Source of the DNA: Asterias amurensis | Lineage: Eukaryota > Echinodermata > Asteroidea > Forcipulatida > Asteriidae | Direction: 5' to 3' | DNA length: 64,000 bases | NCBI RefSeq assembly: GCF_032118995.1 | Contig: NC_092660.1 | Coordinates: 6,959,501 to 7,023,500, forward strand | In this document: in pieces, positions 1 to 23,760 of the stretch | Position numbering within the stretch: position 1 is the stretch's first letter | Layout: each line of letters begins with the position of its first letter | The notes under the pieces: model-generated | Database searches by the model: none | Told to the model about the DNA's origin: nothing | What the model saw: only the letters and a program-made list of their open reading frames with translations | Program-made: the position numbers and the translations under genes

Positions 1-419
1 GCAACAAGGTAAACAAACAAGTTCTGACAAATAATCTCATTTTCAAATAAAAATTGCAATGACAAATTTGGGGGAAAATTCTTAAATTAAAGATAGATTA
101 AAAAGGATTACAGAGGGACCTAAAAGTCACTCTTTTTCACATAGACTTACATTGGGTTTAATTTAACTACATTAATAACTATAATAATAATAACCATTTC
201 TTTGGCGCTCTACAATTAACACAGCGCCTTACAGGAAAAACAAAATAACATAAGTAGAAAACAAAACAAAAGAAAAAATACAATATTGTCCGAGAGCAGT
301 GAGAAGTGAAAGCTGCCATTCTTTTTTGTTCACTCTGAAAAATGTTCTATATTTGTGTAGGCGCCTTGATTGGTTTTCTGGGGAAGTATTTAGTAGTAGT
401 AGTACATGTAGTATAGGAG

Positions 420-622
420 AGTGCTATTCACATGAACTATTTAACTGGGGTCCCTTTCCTATTTTTAGCATGGTTATAAAATGTAGCAATGTTGGTCAAG
501 ATTTTACAAGAGAACTTGGATAGTAGAATTTTGTGTTGTCCTTTCACACGAGGTGCACTTTGTACAATTTTACAACCACGCTACGATTTAGCAAGGGACC
601 CTTGTGTAAAAAGGGCTTAAGT
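420..622. repeat. Palindromic MITE-like repeat (family F5), in NUP155 intron
   Basis: The ends are near reverse complements: the left runs from TGAACTATTTAACTGGGGTC and the right has AGCAAGGGACCCTTG. Related copies are at 10388-10604 and 48008-48206, all with the CCCTTTCACACGA core and an inner fragment about dragging TTTACAA runs. Non-autonomous DNA element by inference. Confidence 0.6.
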
Positions 623-676
623 CTCAATGTGAACATTGAACAGTATAACAATGAGCCATATTGGTGTTGTGTTTAG

Positions 677-12976
<12,300 letters not shown>

Positions 12977-13341
12977 CTAACTGCTTATTAATAGTCCCAC
13001 TAAATTGTTGCACTCATCTAGAGTGGATTAAATTATGCGCACTTGACGATATTGGCAAGGATATTTATGTGTTCATTAAACCACTAGTGTGAAGTATGTC
13101 ATATTTTAATCCTGAACAGAAGCATTGATTTATGAATGTATTTGGGAACAAAGCATACATTTCATTTTGGGGGGAAATGGAATGGTTCAAATTACTTGAA
13201 TAATTGATGAATGTTATGTACTGTAGTGATAAAAACAATTTTGTTCAATACATCAATGTGTGAAGCAAGTTGGTTTCCTACAACAATCTATTCTAAACCT
13301 CAAAGTTTTCAAGTTGGTGATTTGTTGCATTGTGGCACAAC

Positions 13342-13515
13342 CAGGCCTGATGCTTCACGTAGGCAACAAAGGTGATTACCTCCATGCCCCTGGTCATTGC
13401 CTTGGTGCCCTTGAAATGCTCCAGTAGAAATTTATAATTTCCTCATAGGGTGCCCTTTACAAAGGCGAAAATGCCTTGGTGCCCTTGCCCTTTCAAAGAC
13501 GAAGCATACAGGCCT
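13342..13515. mobile_element. F7 TIR element with probable target duplication
   Basis: The ends are inverted: AGGCCTGATGCTTC and GAAGCATACAGGCCT. GCACAAC occurs on both sides (13335-13341 and 13516-13522), which suggests a duplication of 7-8 bp and a hAT-type origin. Confidence 0.65.
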
Positions 13516-13768
13516 GCACAACGTCTCTAAACCTAGTGCCAATTTGCATGACTAAATCAGGGGGATATTGAAGAAAATACGCTTTTCCTTATTAGTTCTG
13601 ATTTTTTGAAGTGGTGTTCTGTATGAAGTTTGAAAAAGAAATTCCAGTCTGTCTTAAGCTTCCAAGAATTCAAATACTATTGAAATGGTGCCATCAATTT
13701 GATCTGATATTACTGCTTTCATGTGAGGAGTGTGAGTTTACTAAGCTAAGAACCCAAATTCGCAGGAG

Positions 13769-13926
13769 ACTTCATAGAGGCAACAAATGCAATTGCCTCC
13801 ATGCCCTTTGGTCATTGCCTTTGTGCCCTTGAAATGCTCCAGTAGAAATTTCTTCATGAGGTGCCCTCTACCGAGGAGAAAATGCCTTGGTGCCCTTGCC
13901 CTTTCAAAGACGAAGCATACAGGTCT
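13769..13926. repeat. F7 TIR element
   Basis: Same family as 13342-13515, 430 bp away: GACTTCATAGAGGCAACAAA at the left, GACGAAGCATACAGGTCTG at the right. Confidence 0.6.
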
Positions 13927-14251
13927 GACTACAGCATTGGTTATCTACATTTGTATCTCATACTGGTTGGGGCACTCTGATTAGAGTAAAGGGAACATTT
14001 GTCTAAAGTGTCAAAAGATCTTGCAGGACAACTATTCAAAATATTTAGGTTAATTTTTGTTACATAATTTGCATGTTGTACAAACGGACAGTAGTTCAGA
14101 CTTGTGAGTAGCTTCATTGTTTATGTTCATTTATTATTAATATAACGCTCAGATTGGAGCTACATGATGTACATGTAGGCAGTTTGCATAGGTTTTTTTT
14201 TTCTTTTCTTAGCCAAAGAAAATTAAAGTTGAAGTTGATGTTATTTTTCAT

Positions 14252-14553
14252 TTAAAGGCACTGGACACCTTTGGTAATTGTTAAAGACCAGTCTTCTCAC
14301 TTGGTGTATCTCATCTTATGCATAAAACAACAAACCTGTGAAAATTTTGACTCAACTGGTCGCTGAAGTTGCGATAGAAATAGTTGTGTGCTTTCAGATG
14401 CTTGATTTTGAGACCTCAACTGAGGTCTCTTACTCAATTCAAATGTTTTAATGAGAAGTTTTAATGAGCCGTTTCTCATGTTTTATACCATCAACAGCTC
14501 TCCATTGCTCTTTCCCTAACAATTATTTTGAGTAATTACCAACAGTGTCCTTT
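14252..14553. mobile_element. TTAA-flanked palindromic MITE, family F1
   Basis: Starts TTTAAAGGCACTGGACACC, hairpin GAGACCTCAACTGAGGTCTC, ends AACAGTGTCCTTTGAAG with a decayed right terminus. Confidence 0.75.
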
Positions 14554-14691
14554 GAAGTTTGTTTTATGTTTAATGAAGATCATGGAAAAAGGTATTGTTA
14601 CAAAGGAACACACTGTCGTGAAATTTGTTTAGATTAATATGGTTTGAAAACAGTAGTCTTGTATCTTTATTTGCAAGTCTGTATTTAGGCC

Positions 14692-15006
14692 AAATAACAA
14701 ACAATCACCAGTTAATCGTCCCCTCCCTCATCCTTTTTTTGTATGCCACATCCTTATTTTAACCCTTTTTATTTTACATTTGTTCTCTTCAAAAGACAAA
14801 TGTTCTGTGTATTTCTCATTAAACTTACTAATCTTTTAAGAACTTGTAACTAGTGGTGACTATAAACTGAAGAATTGGTGGCCAGTTGGAATTAATATGT
14901 TTGGCGGCCACCTTTGAAAGAAATAATAAATAAAAAGGTTCCCATCCTCCTCTTTTTGGAAAACCCTGGACGATCAACTGGTATTTGTCTTTACTTGGCC
15001 GTATAG
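14692..15006. repeat. Inverted-repeat element, family F11
   Basis: TAGGCCAAATAACAAACAAT and CCAGTTAATCGTCCCCTCCC at the left are complemented by GGACGATCAACTGGTATTTG and TACTTGGCCGTATA at the right. Related copies: 49562-49882 and 54772-55062. Confidence 0.65.
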
Positions 15007-16191
15007 TAATATACCACCTTTTAATGATGTTACTCCTGAATCAGGGAATAAGATGTAATCTTTATCAAAGTGTGACGACTTGGAACTTGACCATGTTTCA
15101 AGCTTATTCTGCAGTCCATCAACATAACATAGACTTAAATGTTCTGTATGGTTTTATAAAACTAAAATGTCATTTTTGTAATTAAACAATATACTCGTAC
15201 ATTTTGGCTTGAATGTCTAGCTTTTTCATTAAAGATATAAAGAGACAGAGATCAGGTGATCGTCTTATTTACCAGTTTAAATCATCATTGGATCCTGGAG
15301 AGTGGTTCATAAACCTTACATAGGGAACCAGTGAATATTTCAATCTTAATGTGGTGGCACATTTTAGAGAAAACATCATAACAGCACTTTGTTTGCGATT
15401 AAAGATTAATTTAATTTAATTTAAATTTAATTTAATTATTGAAGCAGTGAAAAAATTAATGTTATGACAATATTTACGACAATATTCAGGACTTGTGCCC
15501 CAAGTCATGAATATTAATGAACAAATTTACGTTTTGGGGGGCCAATTTTGCAAACCTACCAAGAGGCGTGAATTTGATAATTTTGTTCAGCAACTCGAAC
15601 AATATTCAGTTGAGTCTTACGGAGTTAAACTAACACTAATCTCTGTAGTGAAAATAAAGCCAGGGTTCGAGCAATTTACTGATATTGATTAACGCACTTT
15701 AATCAATATCAACAAGCTTCTTGTAGATCTCGATCCTCCTTTGTTGTAGATAGCCGACTGAACAAAACCGAATGCCTTTTATAAACAGCGGACCATCGAT
15801 GTAAGATCAATCGGTTGCCAAACGCCGGCCGGTAGACACAAATGGCTTGATGTTTCGTTTCAATTTTCAAGTCACTCGGAACCAGCTACGATACTATCAA
15901 CACATGAGTACATTTTGTGTTCCGTTTTCTGGTTAAACTTTGGGCCGTGCACGTAGGCATATCAGCTTTGAATAGTAGTGAATTTAACTGAATAAACGAC
16001 TGTTGCGCTCTCAAAGCATTTGCTGATGTAGCAGACGGATGTAACAAAAAGGTTATTATGCTCAACCATCGATGAATCTGTGAACTTCAACTTTCAATAG
16101 CTTCACTGTAAAGTATAATAGACTTGTGAACACACACCGAGTTTGCATCAACTGATATAGTTCGACAGTCGTTTATTGGTAAAAGAACATC
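15007..16191. other. Intergenic spacer and 5' flank of the Tctex1 gene
   Basis: AT-rich with TTTAATTTAA runs near 15405-15437. A 65-codon frame at 15495-15692 has no recognisable domain. No TATA box is evident upstream of 16192. Confidence 0.4.
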
Positions 16192-16641
16192 ATGATGGCA
16201 CAGACGTCGGTCAGCAAGTTGTCAGCTTCCACCCAGCGTAGCAACGATCGTGGAGGCGGGCCTCTGGGAGGAACACGTCCAGCAGCCCGCTACGAATGCA
16301 CTTATAAAATGGAACCCGATCTACAGTTCATGTCACACAAAGCTTGTGGTATCATTGAAGATGTCTTGGAAAGCCAGCTTCAGGATACGAAGTACGACCC
16401 CGAACGATGTCCGCACCTTTGTCGTCATCTTGCAGACACTATCAAAAATAAAGTCAAGGATTTGCAGTTCAGCAGATACAAAATCGTTGCCGTGGTTACT
16501 ATTGGATCCCTTAGTAACGGTGCATCTTCATGTGCCAGTCAGTGTGTGTGGAATGACAAGTTCGACACTTACTCAGAGTTCACTTACAAGAATGGCTCAC
16601 TTTATGCTCTGGGAACAGTGTACGGAATATATCAAGAATAA
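16192..16641 (+). CDS. Tctex1 domain dynein light chain (DYNLT4/5-like), single exon
   Basis: A 149-residue protein. Light chains of this family sit on the dynein intermediate chain in cytoplasmic or axonemal dynein and can bind cargo. Residues 1-38 are a low-complexity, Ser/Gly/Arg-rich leader. The Tctex1 domain covers about 45-149: a helical part (ACGIIEDVLESQLQDTKYDP, then LADTIKNKVKDL), the strand RYKIVAVVTIG, the conserved CVWNDKFDTYSEF and the C-terminal strand GSLYALGTVYGIYQE. Length and ending fit TCTEX1D1/DYNLT5-like proteins, which also end VYGVY-type. The ATG at 16192 starts MMAQTS; the second ATG at 16195 is equally usable. There are no introns, unlike both neighbours, which may mean retrogene origin. 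The exact paralogue is unresolved. Confidence 0.85.
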   Translation: MMAQTSVSKLSASTQRSNDRGGGPLGGTRPAARYECTYKMEPDLQFMSHKACGIIEDVLESQLQDTKYDPERCPHLCRHLADTIKNKVKDLQFSRYKIVAVVTIGSLSNGASSCASQCVWNDKFDTYSEFTYKNGSLYALGTVYGIYQE

Positions 16642-18381
16642 CACTTCTTCGTTTTGAAAGTGACACTGGCAAATATTGACGCTGTGACTGTATTGCGGTC
16701 TGCTGTGAAATTTTACATTCTCTCTTTCTAACGCTGATGATATACTCCAGTCAACCATATGGAGGTCAAGTAGCAAAAAACGTCCTCCACAATGGCTTGT
16801 TTGCCGTGACGGCGCAAGTTTGAGAGGAAAAGCGAAAGTAGCTTCAGTACAAGTTATAACTGTAAATTGTAGATTTAAATGAAAGGTGTGTGTATCAATT
16901 TAGTTGTTCTTATTTGATGGAATGCTTCATTTTTTATGAGAAGGAGCGCATTAAATTTATGATTTTCGTTAAATATATCAAAAACAATTTTTTTTTAAGG
17001 AAGAACAACGCCGACTATACAACGCCGACTTGTTCATAAACTTTGTGAAGCAGGCCTACCAACAATTGTCACAATAAATATGTGTACATGTATCTGCAAT
17101 GCTGACATCCCCTGACATGCCATGGTTACAAACAATACTAGGTACACTCACTTGGTACATTATGCGCTGTACATAAACTTCAAGATAACATGACATTTTC
17201 CCAAAGGTTTATTTTACAAATATTGGGATTGAGTGGACCTTCAAAACACACGTTTAATTGTTTGAAGTAAGTTTTGAAAGTGCATGGGGGAAATATAATA
17301 AACTCATTAAATTGTTGGGTATGGGTTTGCAGTTGGTCCCAGCAGATGATTTTCAAGTTTATACTCGTAAATTGCAGAGTAAATAATGTTATCCTTAACA
17401 AAACTTCAATAACAGGCTAGAGTTATCGGAAAGTCCATAAGCCTGCTACATTTCTAACAAAACTGGCTCCAAATCTCATCGAGTGCAAGGCAGAATTTAA
17501 GATGAACTTAGTGAATACACGTTTGATAGTCTGGCTGTCAATGCTTTAAGAACATGTCGCTTAGAGCTTGTGGTTTGTATTTTGATATAGTCTTGTATCA
17601 GATATTAAATTGACACGCCGAAAATCATTTGTTTAATTTTCCCCTAATAATAAACTATCAGTTGATAAAAGTTATGACAGATGATCGGTTGTTTTATTAA
17701 GCCTTAAAAAACCCACCCTCCCAACCACCGCCCCTTGCCGCATGCCACACTCGTGACCCCTACTGTCCCCTTCGATAACGTAAACTTGGCGGGCTTGCAA
17801 CATCGCCCTAAAATAAAGTCCCTTGAATTCACGTCGATTTGCCCCCCGCTGTGACTGCGTACCCAGTCACTCTGCTTGCCCAACCCCGTTGGGCAGCTAC
17901 CTCCACGCCTTTGAGGTGCAAAATTGTACCGTTATAGGACAGTATTGATCCCAATTTATCGATTGGCTTGGTTGCTAGAGTGTAAAGCCTTCACTGGTTA
18001 CCATCATTGGTAGTAAACCATTGTCCCTTTATCGATAGATGGTCCTTCCTTTGTCCATAAACTGGCTACAAGGTGTCCAATATTGATTAAACAAAATAGT
18101 CAATGTCCCCACTCTCCATCTATGCAGCACTGCGTATTGCCTATACTTTAGGGTTTTGGATCCGACGGAATAACAATCTGAGAAACGCATGCCATCTGAC
18201 GGTGACGTTTCTCAGATTCAATAGTGTGGGTATCCACCTTATTACCTCGAAGTGAAATGGCTCTCAAAATGGTTTAATATTATCAAAAGTTGCTCAGTGG
18301 AGAAGAACACAGAACCAATAGGCATACGGTTTTATTGTTACGCCTCAAACGATAGGCCTACAGGGGGCGCTTACTCAAAAT
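16642..18381. other. 3' flank of the Tctex1 gene and spacer
   Basis: No gene recognised. A small inverted repeat at 18176-18213 (AATCTGAGAAACG and CGTTTCTCAGATT) has an 11-bp loop. 17700-17900 is C-rich and unique-looking. Confidence 0.4.
17073..17078 (+). terminator. Possible polyadenylation signal AATAAA
   Basis: First AATAAA after the Tctex1 stop, 430 bp downstream. A variant ATTAAA lies at 16950-16955. Positional evidence only. Confidence 0.3.
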
Positions 18382-18544
18382 AAACTGCGCCAATAAAGTA
18401 TCTAAACACTTACAAATGGTCAGATTTATCGGAACCTAAAATAGTATACAACAAAATAATTATTCATTTTTATTCACCGTTAATTTCTGCACATGTTGAC
18501 ACATCTTGTGTTGCGCTACGATGTTGTTTGGTGGTTTTATGGGC

Positions 18545-19371
18545 ACTTGAGTGGCTGGAGGTCGAATTTCAAAAGTTGCAAAAGCCCCTATTCATCCCAA
18601 TTCCAGAAGGGAACTCTCGTAAGCATCACACACAGACAAAATCAAGACAGAAGACACAGACACACTCGTTTTGTTTATTTGACCATGAAATTTATTGCCG
18701 TATCTTTAACTCTAAAACTGCTGATATACTGTCCTCCATTCTTGGTGTGTCCCCCATCAATGTCCTGAACGGCAAGGAGTCGTCTTCTCATACTCCCAAT
18801 GAGACCTCTGATCTGTCCCTGGTCATTCCCTTGCCATTTCCTGATCAGGATGCGTCGCAATCCCTCGAGAGTGACGTCAGGCTAGATGGACTTGTTCACT
18901 TTCTTCTTCGCAGAAGTCACCCTCGGACGGCTACTCCTTGGCAGGTCGTCCACATTTCCCTGAGTTTGGTTGCGATTCCACCATTTACTGACCGTCGCTG
19001 ATAACGTTCCAACTTGACGAGCTGCAGCTCGAATCGACATACTGGCTTCTATCAAACCAACGATCCGTCCCCTTTCCCGTTTGGTCAGTTGAGCCATCTT
19101 TCCTGTTATCTTGAAACACCTTTCTCTGTCTTACCATATCGGGGAATCTGGCTCTTAACCCATATGATGTATGCTTCCCATCTTTGGCCCCTTTGCTTGG
19201 TTACTGACAATTAATGCTGTATGTTCATGGCAACCGATTTATCCAACATGCGACAAAAACAAATCATTTATAAAAGGCGGGCAAAAGAAACGCTGATCTT
19301 ACTCGTCACAATACAACGTTTAGCTTGAATAGGGGCTTTTACAACTTTTGAAATTCGACCTTAAAGGTGGA
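18545..19371 (-). mobile_element. Internally deleted Tc1/mariner element
   Basis: The ends carry inverted AGGTCGAATTTCAAAAGTTG sequences (18559 onward, and the complement ending near 19366). It lies inside the left arm of the larger inverted-repeat block, interrupting homology exactly between TATGGGC and GGACTATAAC. Confidence 0.85.
18675..19097 (-). pseudogene. Tc1/mariner transposase remnant (N-terminal HTH joined to C-terminus)
   Basis: On the - strand, 19097-18882 starts at ATG and encodes MAQLTKRERGRIVGLIEAS and a helix-turn-helix with SIRAAARQVGTLSATVSKWW, the DNA-binding head of Tc1 transposases. 18860-18675 continues in another frame with ILIRKWQGNDQGQIRGLIGS and ends near GGHTK, the usual Tc1 tail. 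The DDE catalytic core between them is missing, so the copy cannot be active on its own. Confidence 0.8.
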
Positions 19372-19559
19372 CTATAACAGATTATTGATATAGCCAATAT
19401 TACTATTTTTGTACAAGAAATGTAAAATAAGGACTGATATTTTAGTAGTATTCAATAAAACCTTTACCTTCATGCAAAAAAAACACGAATTCGCGCGGCG
19501 TACTCCGACCCAGAAAACTCAGTTTCGGCAAAAGCCGGTGACCCACGAACCATTCATAC

Positions 19560-19938
19560 ACAGTGTGTGACGTCACACCACGTACCGAAGCTCTGTACAC
19601 TGTGTGTCAGGTCGATCGTGTGCGTGCATTTTACATGTACATTGAATGTGGAATAACATCGGACACTATAGGCTGCATTTTTTTTTGACACAAAAAAACA
19701 GTGAAACTGTCCGATGGCAGCGGGTCTCGGGAAAACCACAGTATAGATGAGGAAAAGGCATTTTAGGGAGGCACTTCAGAGGAAAGTGAGGGCTCTAGCG
19801 ATAAGGGGAGCTCACCGGACGAGAGAGAAGCCGAAGACGTGTTATGAGTACATGTAGTTAACCAGCCCGGGGACGATGATCGTCAGGCCGAAGACGATGA
19901 GCCAAACCCTGATGATCGACGGCTAAAGACAGACTGGT
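19560..19938 (+). other. Unrecognised acidic frame with donor-like end inside the 6 kb block
   Basis: One frame reads SEESEGSSDKGSSPDEREAE and, after a stop, DDDRQAEDDEPNPDDRRLKT, followed by TGGTAAGG, a possible splice donor. An acceptor-like TTTTACAG is at 20480-20487. It may be a broken first exon of the element's gene; stops interrupt it. The region also has a CRE-like palindrome GTGTGACGTCACAC near 19566. Confidence 0.25.
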
Positions 19939-20417
19939 AAGGCCACAAAACGTTTCATGAATTATACTGAATGATGCTTCGTTTGATCAGTTTATTTCTG
20001 CTCCCAAAAATAGTTGAAGGCTATCCTTGACTAAATTAAAACATGAACGAACATGATGGACAAGGTTTATTGTTTACCTCCATTCACGTTATAATACATG
20101 TATGTGAACAACACATGCACTGACTTGGGCAGTATAGACATGTGAGGGGAGGGGTAATTTTTGTCTTGCGTTTTATACTTTGTTGGCAAAATTCATACAT
20201 TATCAATTTAAACTGATATTGTAGATAACCTATGTTGTTGTTTTTCTCCACCAAGTAACTGCATGGTGGTTGACACATGTGCATCTACACAAATATCTCA
20301 TGTACATGTATGTAACTGCTACTTTGGATTATGATTGCCTTCTGGCATGGGTATAGTTTTAAAGCAATTCAGGTACACACATGCAATATTAACACTTCAC
20401 CATGCAAACCACAAATC

Positions 20418-20474
20418 TGTTGTTAATAATTTTGTATGAATTCTTTTGTTAATAATTTTGTATGAATTCTTTTG
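20418..20474. repeat. Tandem duplication of about 27 bp
   Basis: TTGTTAATAATTTTGTATGA with a following ATTCTTT occurs twice in a row, just before an acceptor-like TTTTACAG. Confidence 0.8.
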
Positions 20475-20727
20475 TTTTGTTTTACAGAAAACACTGCAAT
20501 GATGATTATCAGCAAGTGGTGAGCTTAGGACTATCTTGTCCGTTCAACCGCTGCCACTGACATCATGTTTGATGGCAGCAACACGAAGGACGTTTCCAAA
20601 CCCTCGTGTACAGTACAGTGGAAGGATTTTCGTATCCACCAACGGATTAGGCAGCTTTGCTTTGGTTTATTTGTCTTCAGTCGTAACAATTTTCCAAGTT
20701 ATAATGATCCGGAGGGAGTGAGAAATA

Positions 20728-20884
20728 ATTTGATAAGCCATAATAATTTACGTATAAATGTACATGTATATTATTTCATTTTGTTTCTTTCAGATGGGTG
20801 GGTGGTTCAAATTGATTAATTTAATTTGAACCACCCACCCCTCTGAAAGACACAAAATGTAAATTACTATGGCTTATAAAATTA
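20728..20884. repeat. Strong hairpin, stem of about 70 bp
   Basis: The centre is GTTCAAATTGATTAATTTAATTTGAAC in two halves. The stem continues through TGGGTGGGTGG with CCACCCACCC, CTTTCAG with CTGAAAG, and AAGCCATA with TATGGCTT. A partial third copy of the centre (TGTGGTTCAAATTGATTAAT) follows at 20890. Confidence 0.85.
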
Positions 20885-21315
20885 GGTGTGTGGTTCAAAT
20901 TGATTAATTTAGCACTTATGTGCAATAAACTTGTCCCCTGTTGTCAACAATACACTATGATTAACATGGTAACAACATTCAACTTGGTTAGCAGAAATAT
21001 AAAAACAAAACAAAAAATAGAAGCCATGTACACCTCCATAATAACGACAACACTAAAACTGTATGTATTTGCAAACGACAATAGTTTATTTTTGAGTTTA
21101 AAATATCAAAATTGAAAAAAGGTTGCCTAGTGATAGTGAAATCATCTGAACATTCCGTCATCAAAAAAAGTTAACTATACAACCCTGTCAACGCCCCTAC
21201 CCCCAAAAAAAGAAAACCTAAGCCATGTTATGTACCTAGTTAGCTGTGGTTCTCTTTGTAAATTGTAAATTAAGTTGTACATTAAAAGAATATAATAAAA
21301 TCATTGTGTACAGAC

Positions 21316-22125
21316 CATGTCATTCTGTTTTTAAACAAAGTTGATTGTACTACCCTGGTTACCCCCCCCCCCCCAAAAAAAAAAATATATATATAAAAAA
21401 TAAAATAAAAACCCACATCAATGTGTACAAGCTAGGGCCCAATTTCATGGATCTGCTTACTGTAAACAAAGAATCGACACTTGCGGAAGCAGGAAATTCT
21501 GTGCTTACGTCAAGCGTGTTTCACAGGTTACCAGCAAATTTTGGCTTTTGCGGGTCATGGGTGCATACTTGGTTTATACCAGGCATTCTACGCTTACAAA
21601 GTATTAAGCGCAGAAATTTAGCCTTTGGACGTAAGCAGAGAACCGTGACCATAGCGCACATTTTGGTGGTGAACAGATCCATGAAATTGGGCATAGGTCA
21701 TTCTTTCTTTAAACAAAGTTGATTTTACTACCATGGACCCCCCCCCCTACCAAAAAAAAAGCACCAAAAAATCAATGTGTACAGGCTAGCTAGGGCCCAG
21801 TTTCATGGATCTGCATACTGTAAACAAAGAATCGGCACTTGCGAAAGCAGGGAATTCTGTACTTACATCAAGCGCGTTTCACAGGTTACCAGCGAATTTT
21901 GGCTTTTGCCGGTCATGGGTGCTTAGTTGGTTTATACCAGGCATTCTACGCTTACAAAGTAAGCTCAGAAATTTAGCGTTTGGACGTAAGCAGAGAACGG
22001 TGATCATAAGCGCAGAATTTGGTGATGAACAGATCCATGAAACTGGACACAGGTCATTCTTTCTTCAAACAAAGTTGAACCCACTACCTTTGAACCCCCA
22101 CCCCCCCCCCCAAAAAAAAGCTGTT
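21316..22125. repeat. Tandem array of about 360-bp units with poly-C/poly-A tracts, each holding a TIR element
   Basis: Units begin near 21316, 21692 and 22048 (the last partial) with CATTCT..AAACAAAGTTGA, then a C8-C14 run followed by A7-A10. Inside units 1 and 2 lies a 250-bp element (21435-21692 and 21793-22047) with inverted ends (CAATTTCATGGATCTGC and its complement). A related single element is at 63558-63786. Confidence 0.75.
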
Positions 22126-23470
22126 GCATCCTTTTCCGGCTGGTGAAGGTTGATGTCAATGACACGGGGGTTACACATCAGCTGCGGATGGAGTTGTTTT
22201 TGTGTCTTGTCACCCTGCTGACAATGAACAAGTGCATTGTGCATGCATTCTATGCGTATCTGTTTAATGAAAAATAAAAAACAAAACCAAATAATCGTTA
22301 TGTGGGATTTCTTGAAAATTTACAAGGCAGAAATACAATCACAGAAGGTTTGACGTAACACCATGTACTGACAATCTCTCTTTGAGTTTGCGTAGTTTTG
22401 AAAAGAACCTTACAGGAGTTAACGCAAAACCAGTACAAAAGGAGTCCACATGCAACAAAACCAAGGGGGCAGGTTTTCTTTATGTCTGATAGAAAACATG
22501 ACCTCCAACCACCCCCCTCCCCCAGATCTACACCTAGTACAAAACTGTTCAGGTACAGATCGGGGTGGGGGGGGGTTTGCGATTCAACACCCCATCCCCT
22601 CCCCCCCCCCCTCCACCGTGAACAGTTTTCAAAGGGGCAGCTGAAAAACTAAAAATGAAGAAATCATCTGATCCTCTGAAAATTTGCATGCATAGGCCTA
22701 CTACTTACCTAAAGTGCTATTGAGAATCTTAGGTCTCCATTTCTAGTTCTGGCTAGCATGTCTTCGTACTGCATTGTCTTTGTCCTGCATTCTCATTGTA
22801 GTGTAGAGCTGCGAGTTATTTCTGTACAAAAAAATATAAAAACAAAAAATAAATAAATAAACAAAAAAACTAGTGCTGAAAAAGAACTGGCCTTATTTTA
22901 CAAATGCAAATATAGTAAACACTCCATAATTAACCGTGCCAAGCCAATAAACACAGCTATAGGAAAACTTTAGACTAAACTTCTCTGGAATTGGTAATTC
23001 CTGAATTAGGAGAGAAAAATTCTGAATGACCATGGATGGGCAATTATATGGATGGGAGTTTGAACATATTTTTGAGCTGTGCCTTAAAAAAAAAAGCAAA
23101 CAATTCTTAGGCAGCTTTGGCAAAAACAATGTCCAGCAATCCAGTATAGACCAATATAAATACATGTCAGCGAGGCCAATAAACTGTTAACTGTAACAAT
23201 CAACTTTTTAAATGGATTAATATAGTGTTCACACATGGTTGAACATGCCAGAAAGTGTAAACCAGGGCATAAACATGCCTAAAGCACTTGGGTGGCTACA
23301 TGGATTCATCACTCAACAGAGTCAATACACTATGTAGCTATTTTATGGTAGTCGGGTCAGATTCAGAGCATGCACATCGTGTCATTTGACAACAAGATGA
23401 TTGTTCCTTGCATGAAAAGGGTAGAGATTGTTTACTATTTTTCTGATTACAATTACATGTACATGTATTG
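22126..23470. other. Non-coding interior of the 6 kb block
   Basis: Holds a partial F6 repeat (22322-22415), homopurine/homopyrimidine-rich C and G runs at 22500-22615, and AT-rich sequence. No gene recognised. Confidence 0.4.
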
Positions 23471-23478
23471 GGCCTGAA

Positions 23479-23760
23479 TTAATAATGGAGATAGTTTCTC
23501 AGTAGTAGATTTTTAAAAATTATTAACAAGTATTTACCAGGCTTTTCTCTCTCTCTTTTCTGTAATGCCACTTGATTCTTTTGCTGTTCCACGGCCACTT
23601 GCGACCAGGGCCACGGCAGAGGGACCCGCCGACGTCGTAACATGCACAAGCAGCACTGGCTGGGGCCTGGTGGTAGAAGATCCCCCTGAATTCTCTCGAT
23701 GCTTAGAGGTTTAAATTTCGGAATCGATCCAGGCTTCTTACACAAACTTTGAAACTTCTA
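23479..23760 (-). other. Unrecognised open frame on the - strand near the right arm
   Basis: Encodes CKKPGSIPKFKPLSIERIQG, then a Cys/Arg-rich stretch (CCLCMLRRRRVPLPWPW) and a basic coiled stretch ending REREKPG, where a donor-like GTAAATAC follows. No ATG starts the frame and no family is recognised. It could be an exon of the element's own gene or chance. Confidence 0.25.

Larger units (their letters stand above)
12977..14251. other. NUP155 3' UTR and downstream spacer
   Basis: No coding exon recognised. It holds two F7 elements (13342-13515 and 13769-13926). I see no convincing AATAAA close to the stop, so the cleavage site cannot be placed. Confidence 0.5.

Noticed and set aside
15495-15692. 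65-codon frame upstream of the Tctex1 gene
   Set aside because: No recognisable domain, no splice or promoter context, AT-rich surroundings.
19560-20720. Assigning the acidic frame to a named transposase or receptor-like family
   Set aside because: Short acidic text and a donor-like site are too little; stops interrupt it and no diagnostic motif is visible.
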